The notes under the pieces are model-generated. The model was not told where the DNA came from and did not search any database. It was given only the letters and a program-made list of their open reading frames with translations. A stretch of DNA of 64,000 nt from Saprolegnia diclina VS20. Its lineage: Eukaryota; Oomycota; Saprolegniomycetes; Saprolegniales; Saprolegniaceae. The DNA lies in assembly GCF_000281045.1 (NCBI RefSeq), contig NW_008246090.1, positions 234,863 through 298,862 on the forward strand. The letters run 5' to 3'. Shown piece by piece: positions 46,501 through 56,540 of the stretch. Each line of letters opens with the position of its first letter. The stretch's first letter is position 1. A program made the position numbers and the translations under genes.

Positions 46501-48227
46501 CATAGGCCTCTACTTTCGGGAGCGCGAAGCGCAGCTCATCATCGACTCGGTCCTCGACGGCAGCGACCTCGTCGAGGCCATGGCGTCCATACTGCCGCAC
46601 ATGATCGACGCATCGAATGCATGCCAGCTCATCGAATGCAACCTGGCCGACACGACCCAGCGTCTACGGTACACGTGCGCAGAATGAAAAAGATGGTGTC
46701 GAGGGTGATGTAGACTGCAGTATTCGTTGCGCTTTGCGTATGGCCCGATCGTCGGATTATGTTCGGGGCACTACCGCCTCGAGATGGCCGAGCCACTGGA
46801 CCGTATCGCCGCCAAAAAGCTCATGGAGATCAGCAACAAGACGATGTTGTGGAAGAAGAAGTACGAGCTCCTCGACACGTCGCAGCACGCCAACTACCAG
46901 TGCTTCCGCAACGAAACGTTCAACGGCAAATCTGTCATCCTCGGTGCGTCCAACAAAGTCTCGTTTCCTCCATATCAACATTTTTGGATACATAGAAAAT
47001 GCCTTTTGCGACAAAATCCCGAAATTTGGTGTTCTCGAGTTTGACTTTGTGCACATGGCGAGTCGACCCGTCGCGCAACAGAGTACGACGATCTATGGTC
47101 TATTGTTCAGAAGTCAAAATATCGCATTAGGTAAATTCCAATCGATCGAAGCCATGTCCGCAAAGCGCTTTGCGCAGTTCCTCGAGCGGATGCATGCTGT
47201 GGGCCTGGATCTCGAGCCGCACACGGAGCTGCCGCGGGCGTACGGCACGCTCACACCAAATGTCTTTGAGCACCTTCTCAAGATGCAGCGCAACGCGCAG
47301 TACAACGACTACTCGTCGGGCCTCGCGGCCTTTGCCGAGGTCGAGCTCCACGGCGTCAAGGTCAGAGTTGTCCATTTCGTTTATAAAGCTATCGCACTGG
47401 AACAGATGACGATCTCGGTCCGGCGTCTCATCATGGAGCTGCAGTACCTGTTGTCGTCGCGCTGGATCAGCGTCAAACAGTGCCTTCGCGTGCTCTGCAT
47501 GTGGCCGCGGGCGTTCAAAGCCGCGCGCGTCGACGTGATTTTGCTGCTCATTGACCGCATTGTCGACCTCTACAGCGTGCCGCAGGTTCGAATCCAGTCG
47601 TGGACATGCTTTTATGAAACAATATTTAGCTATTTGCGCTACTGACCGAGCGAGAGTTGGCCGAGCTCATCTTTCGCTATGGCTGGCTCAATCTGTGGTC
47701 GCCGCTCGTGCCTGACATTTACTACGAGCTCGACATGGCCATCTACGAGCAGCGCGAAGTCGCCAAGATGCTCGTGGCACTCGCACTCGCGGAACCTGCA
47801 CGCGCTAATTCTCTCGACCAATTACAGATCCTTACTTCCGATGTGGTAGGGCGACAATTGGCTCAACGAGACGTACGGCTGGAGTCGCGGCGACCCGATT
47901 CCCGGCTGGCAGCTCAACCAGAGCTGGCTTGGCGAAAACGCCTTTCCAGAGAAAGGCTACTTGACCCTTCACTACTACTCGGGCGCCGACCTCGGCTGCG
48001 GTGCGTCGTCTTTGAAATGTATCAAAGTATCAACCTATCACATCGACGTAGGACCGGTCTGGCATGTGCGCGTCAACTTGTGCAAGCGCGTGCTCTCGAT
48101 GGCCCCCGAAGGCGCCAAGCTGCAAGAGTTCATCCACCACTCGACGCAGCTCGAGCTGCGCACGGTGCGCGACTTTACAGCGCGCCCCGCGGCCACGAAC
48201 CCGCCGACAGCCGCCAAGCGCAAGTAG
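43577..48227 (+). CDS. Leucine-rich repeat and EF-hand protein, putative flagellar
   Basis: Twenty-one exons (43577-44006, 44052-44145, 44196-44316, 44364-44540, 44586-44732, 44779-44998, 45051-45135, 45200-45343, 45399-45647, 45693-45843, 45886-46024, 46079-46156, 46200-46457, 46506-46668, 46714-46943, 46996-47082, 47131-47360, 47406-47585, 47630-47797, 47850-48000, 48052-48227) give 1,225 residues. A disordered basic N-terminus is followed by ribonuclease-inhibitor-type LRRs over about residues 230-520 (SLNIRNNRLTDPGLDAI, LTKLDLSWNMLRL, LRELNLAYNAFGNLG, HNNIPCEAAFVIAQAL). Two EF-hands follow near residues 638 and 673 (DKDNSGNIDAKEL, DIDGSGTVEINEF), with full Ca-binding loops. The C-terminal half (GHYRLEMAEPLDRIAAKKLM ... 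VWHVRVNLCKRVLSM) is unfamiliar. The arrangement resembles axonemal LRR/EF-hand proteins. One intron (47798-47849) appears to be GC-AG. Confidence 0.8.
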
Positions 48228-48381
48228 AGAACCGTTTGACTTTGGTTTGAATGACACATCCACACTACTTTGTGCACCATGTTGCAGTTAGTCCGTTGAC
48301 AAGCATCGACTAGCATGTCGGGGTTAATCTACTAGCAAGTCGTAGTAGGTAGTCTACGGACATTGGTCCGTGAGAGGCGCC

Positions 48382-49288
48382 TTAGACGACGCTGTCGTCG
48401 TCGGCTCGTTTTTTGAGAAGAATGATGAGGACCCGGACGAAGAGGTTGACAAAATCTGGCAATAAGATCTGAGTGGACGGTATGAGATGCTAGCGGTACC
48501 GAGGAAGAGCTCGAACGCATGGCCAATCACATTGTCGTCGCCGCTGCTGGCCTTCTCCACAATGAGCTGCGTATCAAAGAGCACGTAGAAGCAAAAGAGC
48601 AGAAGACCGCCATACTACACGATGTCAGGCTCCGCGAAGGAGTGCATGAGGACGTACGAGCTCGAGCGAGTACATGGCAGCCGAGCGCACAAAGGTGTTG
48701 ACGAGTGCTATAAGGACAAGGCCTAGGATCGCAGACCCAGCAAACGCGCCAAGAAACAAGTAGGTGCGCCGGCGCTCTACGCGACACTTGTGGCATCCGA
48801 GACGAGCGAAGCCACGTACCGAGGAGCGCACTCAGCGTGAAGCAGCCAAAGACGACGGTCGAGCCAACACTAACAATCACCACGTATAAGACACGTGGAA
48901 GTGAGAGGAGGGTATCGTACAAGGCCATGGCGACAATCGAGGCGTCTGTGGCGAGGGCGTGTTGCACGAGCCCGCCGAGGTTGGCGCCCCAGCAAGTGGC
49001 GAGTGTCAAGAGCACGCAGAGCCGCAGTGCAAACTTGGCTTTCGGCACAAGGTACAGCGCGAGCACGAGGACAAAGACGAGAATGGCCGTGGTGTAGCCG
49101 GCGAGACCGCACGCGATGTCGAGACCGACGCCGGCCGCGGCGGCACCGACCGCGGCTGCGAGCGTCACGTAGACGCGCACGAGGTGGCGCTGGACGCGCG
49201 GCTCAATGTCGTTGGTTGAAAGGAGCGCGGCGAGGTCAAAGCCGCCGACGGCGACGGGCTTGACGACCTCCGTGACCTTGCTCTGCAT
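48382..49288 (-). CDS. BAX inhibitor-1 family membrane protein
   Basis: Four exons (48820-49288, 48658-48776, 48500-48614, 48382-48455) give 258 residues. The protein has six to seven hydrophobic helices. The conserved C-terminal signature is YGGLLLFCFYVLFDTQLIVE, GDDNVIGHAFELFLDF and VNLFVRVLIILL, as in BI-1/TMBIM6, including the Asp of FDTQ. The short cytosolic tail is charged (KKRADDD), as in BI-1. These ER proteins modulate calcium leak and stress-induced cell death. Two TCCGGATA elements lie 42 and 56 bp upstream of the start codon. Confidence 0.9.
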
Positions 49289-50358
49289 CTCTTCGGAGCG
49301 TAATGGCTTCCGTGGATGACCAACGGTAGTCCGGATACGACTGTCCGGATAACCATGCGTGTCAACGGCTATTGCACACTATTTCGGTATGCAAGACAGT
49401 AGCACCTGCGCGACCATCCCTGGGCTCCTTTGGGTGCGGCACCGGATGGGTTTCGCGGTCGTCGCGCCGCCACGGAAGCTCAAGAAGCCTAGTACCCTGC
49501 GAATTGCAAACAAGAGAGGAGCTGCAAAGACCTCGCTCTCGATGCGACCAACGACGGGCGTTGCACGGTCGGCTCATGCTCTTGGGCTCTTAGGTCGGAC
49601 GCCACCACAGTGGCCGACTGCTGCTGGACCCATGCGCAGGGATGACGTACCACCTGCTTTATATTCCTGTCATGTACACGACGCAAGACGCAAGCGTGGT
49701 CGACCCCCCTCTGCACGACTGACGCGTGCCTACTTCAGCACAGAGCAGCGAGCTCGACTACATGCTGACCACGGTTGTAGTCATACAAGGGACTCGGTGC
49801 TGGCTGCTTGTACATTGTTCGGGTTGCCGCCACAGTTGCTAGAGCATCGCGGCAAGGAGCAGCTCTTCACGTGGTGTCCCATAGGCTGATCAGGGATGTG
49901 CTGGCTATTCGCTATTAATAAGGGGCTATCTTGGGCCACACAAGCTGGCCCAGGTACGACCCAAGACGACGGTGTACATGTAGTTCGTGGTGCTCATGGC
50001 CTATACTGCCACCGTGCACCAGTGATTTCTGCCCCCTTTCCGGTCTCGTTATCCGGCAGAGCGCGATCCGCCGCGCGAGTAGCTTCGCCATCGATCGCCG
50101 GCGACGGTTCGACGTGGCACGTGGTGCCAACGGCGCGATCTTTTTGAAGGACCGTACGCTCGCAGACGTGAAATAGTGTACATTCCTAAATCGTGTAGGC
50201 CAAAATCCAAAAACCTTTCCAAAAGCATATATGTTGTGAGAGGTTTCCGCTGCAACTTCAAGGTCGTCAGTTTTCTGGGACCTGCGTACGCTCGCACAAA
50301 AGGCAAAGATCGGTTCCAGCGCCATCATATTGCAACTCGCCTCGTCCTCCGCAGCACC
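49289..50358. other. Divergent intergenic region, BI-1 / aminotransferase
   Basis: About 1.07 kb. The left end carries TCCGGATA at 49330-49337 and 49344-49351. A 177-codon plus-strand frame (49359-49889) lacks any recognisable feature. The 200 bp before the aminotransferase start are open in frame, but no convincing upstream start or presequence could be fixed. Confidence 0.45.
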
Positions 50359-51837
50359 ATGAGCCCCAAGCAGAACATCGCGCGCGGTATTGGCCGCCTC
50401 TCCAACATGGTCCTCTCCAAGGGCAAGGGCTCGTTCGTCTGGAACACCGAGGGCCAGAAGCTGCTCGACTTTACCTGCGGCATTGGTGTCACCAACTTGG
50501 GCCACTGCCACCCCAAGGTCACGCACGCCGTGCAGCAGCAGGCCGCCACGCTTGTCCACGGCCAAGTACGTCCTTCCTTTCCTTATCATATGTGAATGCT
50601 CATGAAATCGCACAGGTCGGCGTCGCATACCACGAGCCGATGCTCAAGTACGTCTCGTCGCTGCTGCCCGTGCTGCCCAAGACGCTCGACTCGCTTTTCT
50701 TTGCGTCCACGTACGTGCAACGACGTTGCATAGATCATGGTGCGAGTCGTCTTGCTGTCTAGTGGCGCCGAGGCGGTCGAGAACGCGGTCAAGCTCGCGC
50801 GCCAGGCCACGGGCAAGTCGAACGTGATCGTCTTCCAGGGCGGCTACCACGGCCGGTCGTTTGGCACAATGTCGCTCACGACGAGCAAGACGATCTACAG
50901 CGCCGGCTTTGGCCCGCTCTTGAGCAACATCACGACCGTGCCCTTCCCGTATGCGCTCCATAGCCCCGCCACCGACGAAGGTAGATCGACCTTGGCAATG
51001 GGCGCGCCGTTCAAACACTGTATCATGTAGAAAGCTGCGTCAACTACTGCATCGCCGAGCTCGAGCTTGCGTTCAAGCAGCGCTGCGCGCCCAAGGACAC
51101 GGCGGCGATCCTGATTGAGCCCGTCATGGGCGAGGGCGGCTACGTGCCGGTGCCCAAGGCCTTCATGCACGCGCTTCGCCGCCTCTGCGACGAGCACAAC
51201 ATCCTCCTCATCGCCGACGAGGTGCAATGTGGCTTTGGTCGCACGGGCTCGATGTTTGCGATCGACGGCCTCTACAACGTGACGCCCGACATCCTCGTCA
51301 TGGCCAAGGGCATCGCCAACGGGTACCCGCTCAGCGCGATTGCGAGCCGCCGTGAGCTCACGGACCTCCAGGTACGCTGCATGCTTGTTCGAGCGCAAAT
51401 CCAACATGTATATGATGTAGCCGCCGGGCTCGATGGGTGGCACCTACGCCGGCAACGCTGTCGCGATCGCCGCTGCCTCGGCGACCCTCGAGGTGTTCGA
51501 GGAGGAGCGCATCTTGGAGAACACGCGCGTGCGTAGCGAGCAGCTCATGCACGGCCTCGAGCGCCTCAAGGCCAAGTACCCCGTCCTGGACGTGCGCGGC
51601 GCGGGTCTCATGCTCGCGATGGAATTTGACGAGACGGCGGCGCCTGGCACGGCGGCGCGCGTGTGCCAGAGCTGCGTCGACAAGGGCATGCTCCTCCTCT
51701 CGACGAGCGTGTACGAGACGCTGCGCTTCATCCCGCCGCTCAACATCTCGGCCGACGAAGTCGCTTTGGGCCTCGACATCCTCGACGCCGCGTTGGCCGA
51801 CGTCTTTGGCGAACAGCCCATCTCCCGCGTCGCGTAG
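50359..51837 (+). CDS. Class-III PLP aminotransferase (4-aminobutyrate aminotransferase-like)
   Basis: Five exons (50359-50565, 50616-50710, 50763-50980, 51031-51371, 51421-51837) give 425 residues. It belongs to the omega-aminotransferases, transferring an amino group from GABA-like or ornithine-like donors to 2-oxoglutarate or pyruvate. Visible landmarks are GKGSFVWNTEGQKLLDFTCG, GAEAVENAVKLARQATG, the PLP-binding FQGGYHGRSFGTMSLT, the cofactor aspartate in IADEVQCGFGRTG and the Schiff-base lysine in VMAKGIANGYPLSA. The sequence is most like GabT-type enzymes, but substrate is not proven. No clear targeting peptide is seen from the chosen ATG; an upstream exon could supply one. Confidence 0.9.
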
Positions 51838-52402
51838 AGCCACATAGAACTTAGATATCGTTGTCGTTTGCATTTGCATACCCTCTAAAGACTACTCCAT
51901 GGATACCAGTCTTCTTGCACCTCCACCGTACGCGCAAGTCTGCACACACGAACCCTCACGACGGCACATGGCTCGAGGGTGGTCGCTGGCATGGCCCCAC
52001 AAGAGAGCCTTCGCGCTCGACGAGCTCGAGGCGACGACGAGGCTTTGGCATCGCTCACGCCCACGACGCTCTGATGACGATCAATACACGCAATGCTCTT
52101 GCCTCGATCGCAAGCGGTCCTGGAATCCCAGCTGTGCCAGCGCGTCGCCAAAGCATCGACAGCCGCAGTGTCGGAGCTGTACGTTTGGTTGGCTTGCTGT
52201 GTATGGCGAGGTGACTCAACTGCTCGTGCTTGCACTCAGGTCCAGTGGCTCGAGCGCCTCTGGCCAAGAAGATCACGCGCCAGTGATGAACAAGACGCTT
52301 AACGTCCCAGTAGTCCACAGAGAAGCGATGCTCTGACGCTGCAAGCAAGAGACGAGAAGAAGAGTGCAACAGATTTAGATAGATTACAAGACAGGCGGCG
52401 AC
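51838..52402. other. Convergent intergenic region, no gene seen
   Basis: About 565 bp between convergent stops. No conserved frame or repeat; likely two 3' UTRs. Confidence 0.5.
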
Positions 52403-54238
52403 TTAGTGGTGGAAGAGGCGGACGCCCGAGAAGGTCATCGTGATGCCGTACTCGATGCACGCCTGCTTGATCTCGTCGTCGCGGTTGCTGCCACCGGGCT
52501 GCGTGATGAACGAGACGCCGAGCTTGGCCGCGTGGTCAATACCGTCACGGAACGGGAAGAAGGCGTCCGAGGCGAGCGAGACGCCCGTGAGCTGCCCCAC
52601 AAAGGCGTCCTTCTCGGCGACGGTGAGCGGCGCGGGCACCGTCTCAAACTGCGCGTCAAAGGCCGCCTTCTCGACGGGCGCCATGTCGCCCTCGATGTAG
52701 CGGACACGCGCGTTCACACGCTCTTGGCGCTTGACCGACGGCTTGAAGGCGAGCGCGGCGACCTTGGGGTGCTGGCGGAGGTGCCACACGGCCACCTTGC
52801 GACCCGCGAGCTTGACGCAGTCGACACGGCTCTGCTGGCCGGCGCCGACACCGACCATCTGGCCGTCCTTGGCGTAGCCGACCGAGTTACTCTGCGTAAA
52901 CTTGAGCGTGATCGCAGCGAGGATGAGGTCGCGCTTGGCCGCGTCCGTGAGCGGCGCGCAGCTCGTCTGGACGTCGGCGACGTGCGAGTGGTTGAAGAGC
53001 ACGTCGTTCCGGCGCTGGGCAAACGTCATGCCGTACACCTCACGGTACTCCATAGGCGGAGGCACAAAGGCGGCGTCGGCCTCGAGCACGATGAACTTGC
53101 CGCCCTTCTTGGCCGCGAGGATCTCGAGCGCCGCGGGCTCGTAACCGGGCGCGATGATACCGTCGCTGACCTCGCGCTTGAGTACCTTGGCGGTGGCCTC
53201 GTCGACAATGTCGCTGACAGCGACGAAGTCGCCAAACGAGCTGAGCGGGTCGGCGTTGCGCGCGCGAAGGTACGCGACCGAGAGCGGCGTGAGCTCAATG
53301 TTACCCACTTCGTAGGCCGCCTTGAGCTTCTCGTCGAGGGGCACGTAGACAGCGGCACCGGCCGGCGAAACGTGCTTGAAGGACGCCGCGGCCGGGAGGT
53401 GGAGCGCCTGGCGCACTTCAGCCACGAGCTGGTACGCGTTGGCCGCATCGAGGAGGTTGATGTAGCCGGGCGTGCCGTTGAGGACCTTGAACGGCAGCTT
53501 CGAGCCCTTGATCGTCATGATGGACGCCGGGTTCTGGTGCGGGTTGCAGCCGTACTTGAGCGGAAGCGCGGGCTCATACACACGCGTGACTTCGTCCGAG
53601 GTCTGGCCGAGCTGCGCGTTGAACCACTTGGAGATCTGCGTGTCGTAGTGAGCCGAGAGCGTAAAGGCCGCCGCGGCGCAGCGCTTGCGGAACGCATGCG
53701 TCGTGCCCGTTTGGTTGGCGCTCATCTCGGCGACAAGGTCCATGTACTGCGACGGCGACGTGCAGATGACGACGCTCGCGTGGTTCTTGGCCGACGAGCG
53801 GAGCATCGACGGGCCGCCAATGTCAATGTTCTCAATGCACGTCTCAAAGTTGCCGCCCGACGCGACCGTGGCTTCGAACGCATACAGGTTGAGGACCATG
53901 AGGTCGATGTTCTTGATGCCATGCTTGGCCATGTCATCTTCGTGCTGCTTGTTGCCGCGGACGCCGAGGAGACCGCCGTGGATCTTGGGGTGGAGCGTCT
54001 TGACGCGGCCATCCATCATCTCGGGCGACTGCGTGTACTCCGAGACGTCAATGACCTGGAGGCCAGCCTCGCGCATGGCCTTGGCCGTGCCACCCGTCGA
54101 GAGGAGCTCGACGCCATGGGCCGCGAGGTACTTGGCGAGGTCGAGGAGGCCGGTCTTGTCCGAGACCGAGAGGAGCGCCCGGCGGATGGGCACGACGTCC
54201 TTCGTCGCGCTGGCAACGGCGGTGATGATGTGGGCCAT
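52403..54238 (-). CDS. ATIC: Bifunctional AICAR formyltransferase / IMP cyclohydrolase
   Basis: Intronless, 611 residues. It catalyses the last two steps of de novo IMP synthesis. The N-terminal IMP cyclohydrolase (MGS-like) domain shows ALLSVSDKTGLLDLAKYL, ELLSTGGTAKAMREAG, MMDGRVKTLHPKIHGG and NLYAFEATV. The formyltransferase half shows LKYGCNPHQNPAS, VLNGTPGYINLLDA, the catalytic Lys-His pair in SFKHVSPAGAAV, ADPLSSFGDFVAVSD and SNSVGYAKDGQMVGVGAGQQSR. It ends ITQPGGSNRDDEIKQAC and MTFSGVRLFHH. The TATCCGGATA palindrome is 58 bp upstream of the start. A long antisense open frame across this gene is a codon-bias artefact. Confidence 0.97.
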   Translation of the reverse strand: MAHIITAVASATKDVVPIRRALLSVSDKTGLLDLAKYLAAHGVELLSTGGTAKAMREAGLQVIDVSEYTQSPEMMDGRVKTLHPKIHGGLLGVRGNKQHEDDMAKHGIKNIDLMVLNLYAFEATVASGGNFETCIENIDIGGPSMLRSSAKNHASVVICTSPSQYMDLVAEMSANQTGTTHAFRKRCAAAAFTLSAHYDTQISKWFNAQLGQTSDEVTRVYEPALPLKYGCNPHQNPASIMTIKGSKLPFKVLNGTPGYINLLDAANAYQLVAEVRQALHLPAAASFKHVSPAGAAVYVPLDEKLKAAYEVGNIELTPLSVAYLRARNADPLSSFGDFVAVSDIVDEATAKVLKREVSDGIIAPGYEPAALEILAAKKGGKFIVLEADAAFVPPPMEYREVYGMTFAQRRNDVLFNHSHVADVQTSCAPLTDAAKRDLILAAITLKFTQSNSVGYAKDGQMVGVGAGQQSRVDCVKLAGRKVAVWHLRQHPKVAALAFKPSVKRQERVNARVRYIEGDMAPVEKAAFDAQFETVPAPLTVAEKDAFVGQLTGVSLASDAFFPFRDGIDHAAKLGVSFITQPGGSNRDDEIKQACIEYGITMTFSGVRLFHH

Positions 54239-55142
54239 GGCGGAGGAAGAGATCCAAATGGAGAATGAGTCAACCCTCGGCGATCTTTGAGCGGGTATCC
54301 GGATACAACCGCCACATCTTCAACCGAACCCCGCACAACGTATGGTTCGAGCCAAGTGCCAGTCGTTTGGCGCTTTCGTATCCGGACGATTAAAGTTTGA
54401 GCCAATGAGAAGCGGCGAAAATCCGATTTGGTTTCATCATCACCCGAGCGGACGCTCCGAGGATGATGTATACGAAGGCAGCGCCGATGTGCGCCCTTCG
54501 TGGACGTCTGCCGACGATCGCATGGCACCGATGACCCAGACATCAATGGATGCATGCTTCATGCCGCATGATCCTAGCCTCATGGGCCATGGGCGCCAGG
54601 GCTACGGCGCTGAAGGTGACGACGGAGCGGGTGCTGCGCGTGGTACCGGCAGCAGACATGGCAGCCACCAGCTGCCACGAGCAACGAACGCGTCGACTGG
54701 CATGTGGCAAGCGTAGGCCATGCATCGTCGAAGCGTATACAGCGCTTATGTAGGCGAACGATAGAACGATGCGCTCTTGTATTTGTCGTCGTCCATCATG
54801 GATGTGCAGTCCATCGACGATGACGCATGCAAGTTGACCCGATGACCGTGCCATTGCCGAAGGGTCTGGCGATGGCAATAATGAGCGAGGAGGATGGACG
54901 CGACGAGATGATGGCATGGCATGGCATCTGCGGGGCGTCGTTCAAGCTTCAACCTGCCGCCTATCAGGAGCAGCCCTCGTGGCAGCCCAGCTGCGTCGCG
55001 CTTGCGATGCACCGACGCATCGCCACGTCATGGAGACCCGAAAAGACAGCGTGATCAAGACAAGGAAGGTCGTTGTTTCATACTTTTCTTAAGAGAAAAC
55101 GTGCAATGGAGGTGGAGTGCCTAAATTCGACAAGCTATGTAA
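54239..55142. other. ATIC upstream region with two TATCCGGA elements
   Basis: About 900 bp. The 170 bp next to ATIC carry the perfect palindrome TATCCGGATA at 54296-54305, TATCCGGA at 54379-54386 and CCAAT near 54402. The rest, towards the 3' end of casein kinase 1, has only short frames without recognisable features. Confidence 0.45.
54296..54305. promoter_or_regulatory. TATCCGGATA palindromic element
   Basis: Complete 10-bp palindrome TATCCGGATA, 58 bp upstream of the ATIC start codon. It is the fullest copy of an element recurring upstream of several genes in this window. Function is inferred from position only. Confidence 0.4.
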
Positions 55143-56540
55143 TCAATATCTTTGGCGCTGGCTGGGCAGCTTGTTCGGGTCGCTGAGATCGCCGTTCGAC
55201 GCGACGCGGGGGGCCACATATAATCTATCGTCACGATTGCCGGTGGCGTACCCGGGCTGTTGCATCTGCTGCATCTGCTGCATCTGCTGCATTTGTTGCA
55301 TCTGCTGCATCTGCTGCATTTGCTGGAGCTCGGCCGAATCCTTCGAGTCTTCCCGGACGTACAGCCGGCCCGAGTTGACGCGCATGTCTTGGCGCATCGG
55401 CTCCATGCGCGACGATCGCTGTTGCGAGTCGATGGGGTTGCCCGTCGGTGGCGCAGCCGTGGCACCCGTAGCCGGCTGCGGCGGCGCACCCGTGGCGCTG
55501 CCGCTGCCGTCCCGCTCTCTCCGGCCGTTTTGCTACAGGAAAAAATCCATGAGTAGGTGCCCATGAGCAGTGCAGCAACAACGTACCAAGTTGAGGACCG
55601 TCCAGTCGAACATCGCGTCAAACTGGAAGCCCTTGCGAAAGAAGAGCTCCTTGAAGAGGCGCTTGAGGTACGCATAGTCGGGCTTGTCGTCAAAGCGAAG
55701 GGCGCGCGTGTACTCAAAGTAGGCGCGGAACTCGGCGGGGTAGCCCTTGCAGAGCACTTCGATCGGCGTGTTCATCTTCTTCTCCATGATGCGCTCGTAC
55801 TTCTGCTTCTTCGTGTTGGCCTTGAGGCCCTGCCACGGAAGCGAGCCGCGGATGAAGTACATGAAGACGTAGCCAAGCGACTCGAGATCGTCGCGGCGCG
55901 ACTGCTCAATGCCAATGTGCGTGTTGATCGACACGTAGCGCGCCGTGCCCGTGAGGTTCTTATTCTCCCGGTACGGGATGTGCTGGTGCGTCTTGGGGTC
56001 GCGGTACTTCTTTGCGAGACCAAAATCGATCACGTGGCAGATTTGCGCACGCTTCCCGAGCCCAATGAGAAAGTTGTCGGGCTTGACATCGCGATGAATG
56101 AAGTTCTTCGAGTGGCAGTACTCGAGCCGGCAAAGGAGCTGGTCCGCAATCATGAGCACGGTTTTGAGCTGGAAGCGGCGACCGCAATAGTCAAAAAGGT
56201 TCTCGAGCGACGGGCCGAGGAGGTCAATGACCATGACGTTGTACTCGCCTTCGACGCCAAACCAGCGGATGTTCGGGATGCCCACTACACCAGCATGAGC
56301 TACGGAAGCTTCTTGCGTCGACGACGTACAGCCGCCGTTGAGGATCTTGTAGATCTTGGATTCGTAGAGAAGCTGCGGGTGCTTGCTCTTGACCGACTCG
56401 AGCTTGATCGCGACTTCTTCGCCCGACGTCATGTTGGTGCCGAGGTAGATGTCGCCAAACGAGCCGCTTCCAATCTTGCGGCCGAGGCGAAACTTCTTGC
56501 CGACGCGGAGCTCAAGGGAGCTCTCTCGTTGCGATGCCAT
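55143..56540 (-). CDS. CK1: Casein kinase 1 family protein kinase
   Basis: Three exons (56330-56540, 55587-56284, 55143-55532) give 432 residues. It is a Ser/Thr kinase acting in many signalling and vesicle pathways. The kinase domain shows [38 protein letters not shown], the catalytic loop [26 protein letters not shown] and the CK1-specific [24 protein letters not shown]. The C-terminal 130 residues are disordered, Pro/Ala-rich, and carry seven QQM repeats encoded by a 9-bp tandem repeat. The start is the MASQRESS methionine; the frame stays open 300 bp upstream, but that part looks like 5' UTR. Confidence 0.95.
55258..55326 (-). repeat. 9-bp tandem repeat coding for (QQM)n
   Basis: Seven 9-bp units of CAGCAGATG type (reverse strand), with four C/T-type variations, plus a 6-bp partial unit. 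They lie inside the last exon of casein kinase 1 and keep the frame. Such repeats are prone to length change between strains. Confidence 0.9.

Noticed and set aside
47584-47596. Perfect tRNA B-box-like GGTTCGAATCC
   Set aside because: It sits at an exon-intron boundary of the LRR/EF-hand gene, with coding sequence where an A box and acceptor stem should be; no cloverleaf can be formed.
49359-49889. 177-codon plus-strand frame upstream of the aminotransferase
   Set aside because: Codon use and composition are unlike local exons, no motif is present, and it lies in a promoter-like interval with TCCGGATA elements.
52406-54268. 620-codon open frame on the plus strand antisense to ATIC
   Set aside because: Arises from high-GC codon bias of the real minus-strand ATIC gene. 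The predicted protein is low-complexity Arg/Val/Leu-rich with no domain.
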